In this document: one piece after another, positions 4,881 to 5,239 of the stretch
Numbering within the stretch: position 1 is the first letter of the stretch
How the letters are laid out: each line of letters opens with the position of its first letter
Source of the DNA: Candidatus Bathyarchaeota archaeon
Lineage (GTDB): Archaea > Thermoproteota > Bathyarchaeia > 40CM-2-53-6 > RBG-13-38-9
NCBI GenBank assembly: GCA_026394315.1
Contig: JAPKYM010000185.1
Coordinates: forward strand, 1-5,239
Reading direction: 5' to 3'
DNA length: 5,239 nucleotides
Program-made: the position numbers and the translations under genes
Notes under the pieces: generated by a model
Told to the model about the DNA's origin: nothing
The model's input: only the letters and a program-made list of their open reading frames with translations
Database searches by the model: none

Positions 4881-5239
4881 ATGCTGGATGAGATTATACG
4901 CAAAGACATCGAACATGTCCAAGGCTTCGCCTACAATATGACTGGTGAGAAAGCTCTTATAACAGGAGGAGCGGGCTTTCTCGGAAGCTGGCTCTCCGAT
5001 TCACTAGTCAAACTAGGCATCAACCTCGTCTGTGTCGACAACCTTTCCTCAGGATCTCTAAAGAACATAGACCATCTCCAAGAATCACCTAAGTTCAGAT
5101 TCCTCACAGCCGATGTCGAAGACCTGCAAAGAGTCCTTAACAATAATAAATTCAATTTTGTTCTCCATCTTGCAAGCAGAGCCTCCCCAGAAGATTACCA
5201 AGCCCACCCAATCGAGACCTTAAGATCAAACTCCTTAGG
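4881..5239 (+). CDS. N-terminal part of a UDP-glucuronate decarboxylase-like NAD-dependent epimerase
   Basis: The first 119 codons of an extended short-chain dehydrogenase acting on nucleotide sugars; the gene runs off the right edge. The NAD-binding motif is TGGAGFLG (residues 28-35), with Asp53 (CVDNLSSG, 51-58) placed to hold the adenosine ribose. ADV at 77-79 and HLASRASPEDYQAHPIETL (96-114, followed by RSNSL) complete the Rossmann part. The HLAS-ASPxxY-PIxTL-N pattern is close to UDP-xylose synthase (UXS), which makes UDP-xylose from UDP-glucuronate, though a 4-epimerase or dehydratase of the same family cannot be excluded without the active-site YxxxK region. ATG 4881 is preceded in frame by TAA (4875-4877). 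ATG 4938 is an alternative, but the 19-residue lead MLDEIIRKDIEHVQ… looks like the acidic leader common in archaeal members. GGAG at 4863-4866 is a distant possible ribosome site. Confidence 0.85.
   Translation, partial: MLDEIIRKDIEHVQGFAYNMTGEKALITGGAGFLGSWLSDSLVKLGINLVCVDNLSSGSLKNIDHLQESPKFRFLTADVEDLQRVLNNNKFNFVLHLASRASPEDYQAHPIETLRSNSL

Noticed and set aside
4931..5155. Minus-strand open frame of 74 codons
   Set aside because: Antisense to the NAD-binding region of the epimerase, whose frame shows clear motifs.

Overview
The window looks archaeal. The clearest promoter (upstream of the Fic gene) has a TATA box of the TTTATATA type. Shine-Dalgarno sites are mostly absent or weak, two genes can be read from TTG, and the gene set (PIG-V-like GT-C enzyme, DPM1-like GT2 with a two-helix tail, archaeal-style GalU, UXS-like epimerase) is common in archaeal surface-glycan loci. 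A lineage near Bathyarchaeia is a guess from protein style, not something shown here.

Layout. 1-101 (-): probable N-terminus of an unidentified protein running off the left edge. 208-1368 (-): multi-pass PIG-V-like mannosyltransferase in a visibly AT-richer stretch. 1375-1782: a 400-base gap holding a frameshifted C-terminal scrap of a short-chain dehydrogenase (-), a palindromic repeat exactly at the scrap's end, and a promoter with two tandem 20-bp inverted repeats whose centres are 30 bp apart. 1783-2703 (+): Fic-domain AMP transferase with a built-in inhibitory motif and an excisionase-type helix-turn-helix at its C-terminus. 2704-2838: two more copies of the palindromic repeat, then an inverted repeat just ahead of the next start. 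2839-3735 (+): UTP-glucose-1-phosphate uridylyltransferase. 3802-4689 (-): GT2 polyprenyl-phosphate sugar synthase-like enzyme. 4746-4877 (+): possible 43-residue basic protein. 4881-5239 (+): N-terminal third of a UDP-glucuronate-decarboxylase-like NAD-dependent epimerase, cut by the right edge.

Functionally, four genes fit sugar activation and transfer to the cell surface. GalU makes UDP-glucose; the epimerase would act on UDP-glucuronate or a related nucleotide sugar; the GT2 enzyme would load a sugar on a polyprenyl phosphate; the GT-C enzyme would use such a lipid-linked donor outside the membrane. The Fic gene is the outsider. It sits beside a decayed dehydrogenase fragment, is bracketed by short palindromic repeats, and carries both a DNA-binding domain and operator-like sites in its own promoter, which suggests a transferred, self-regulated module.
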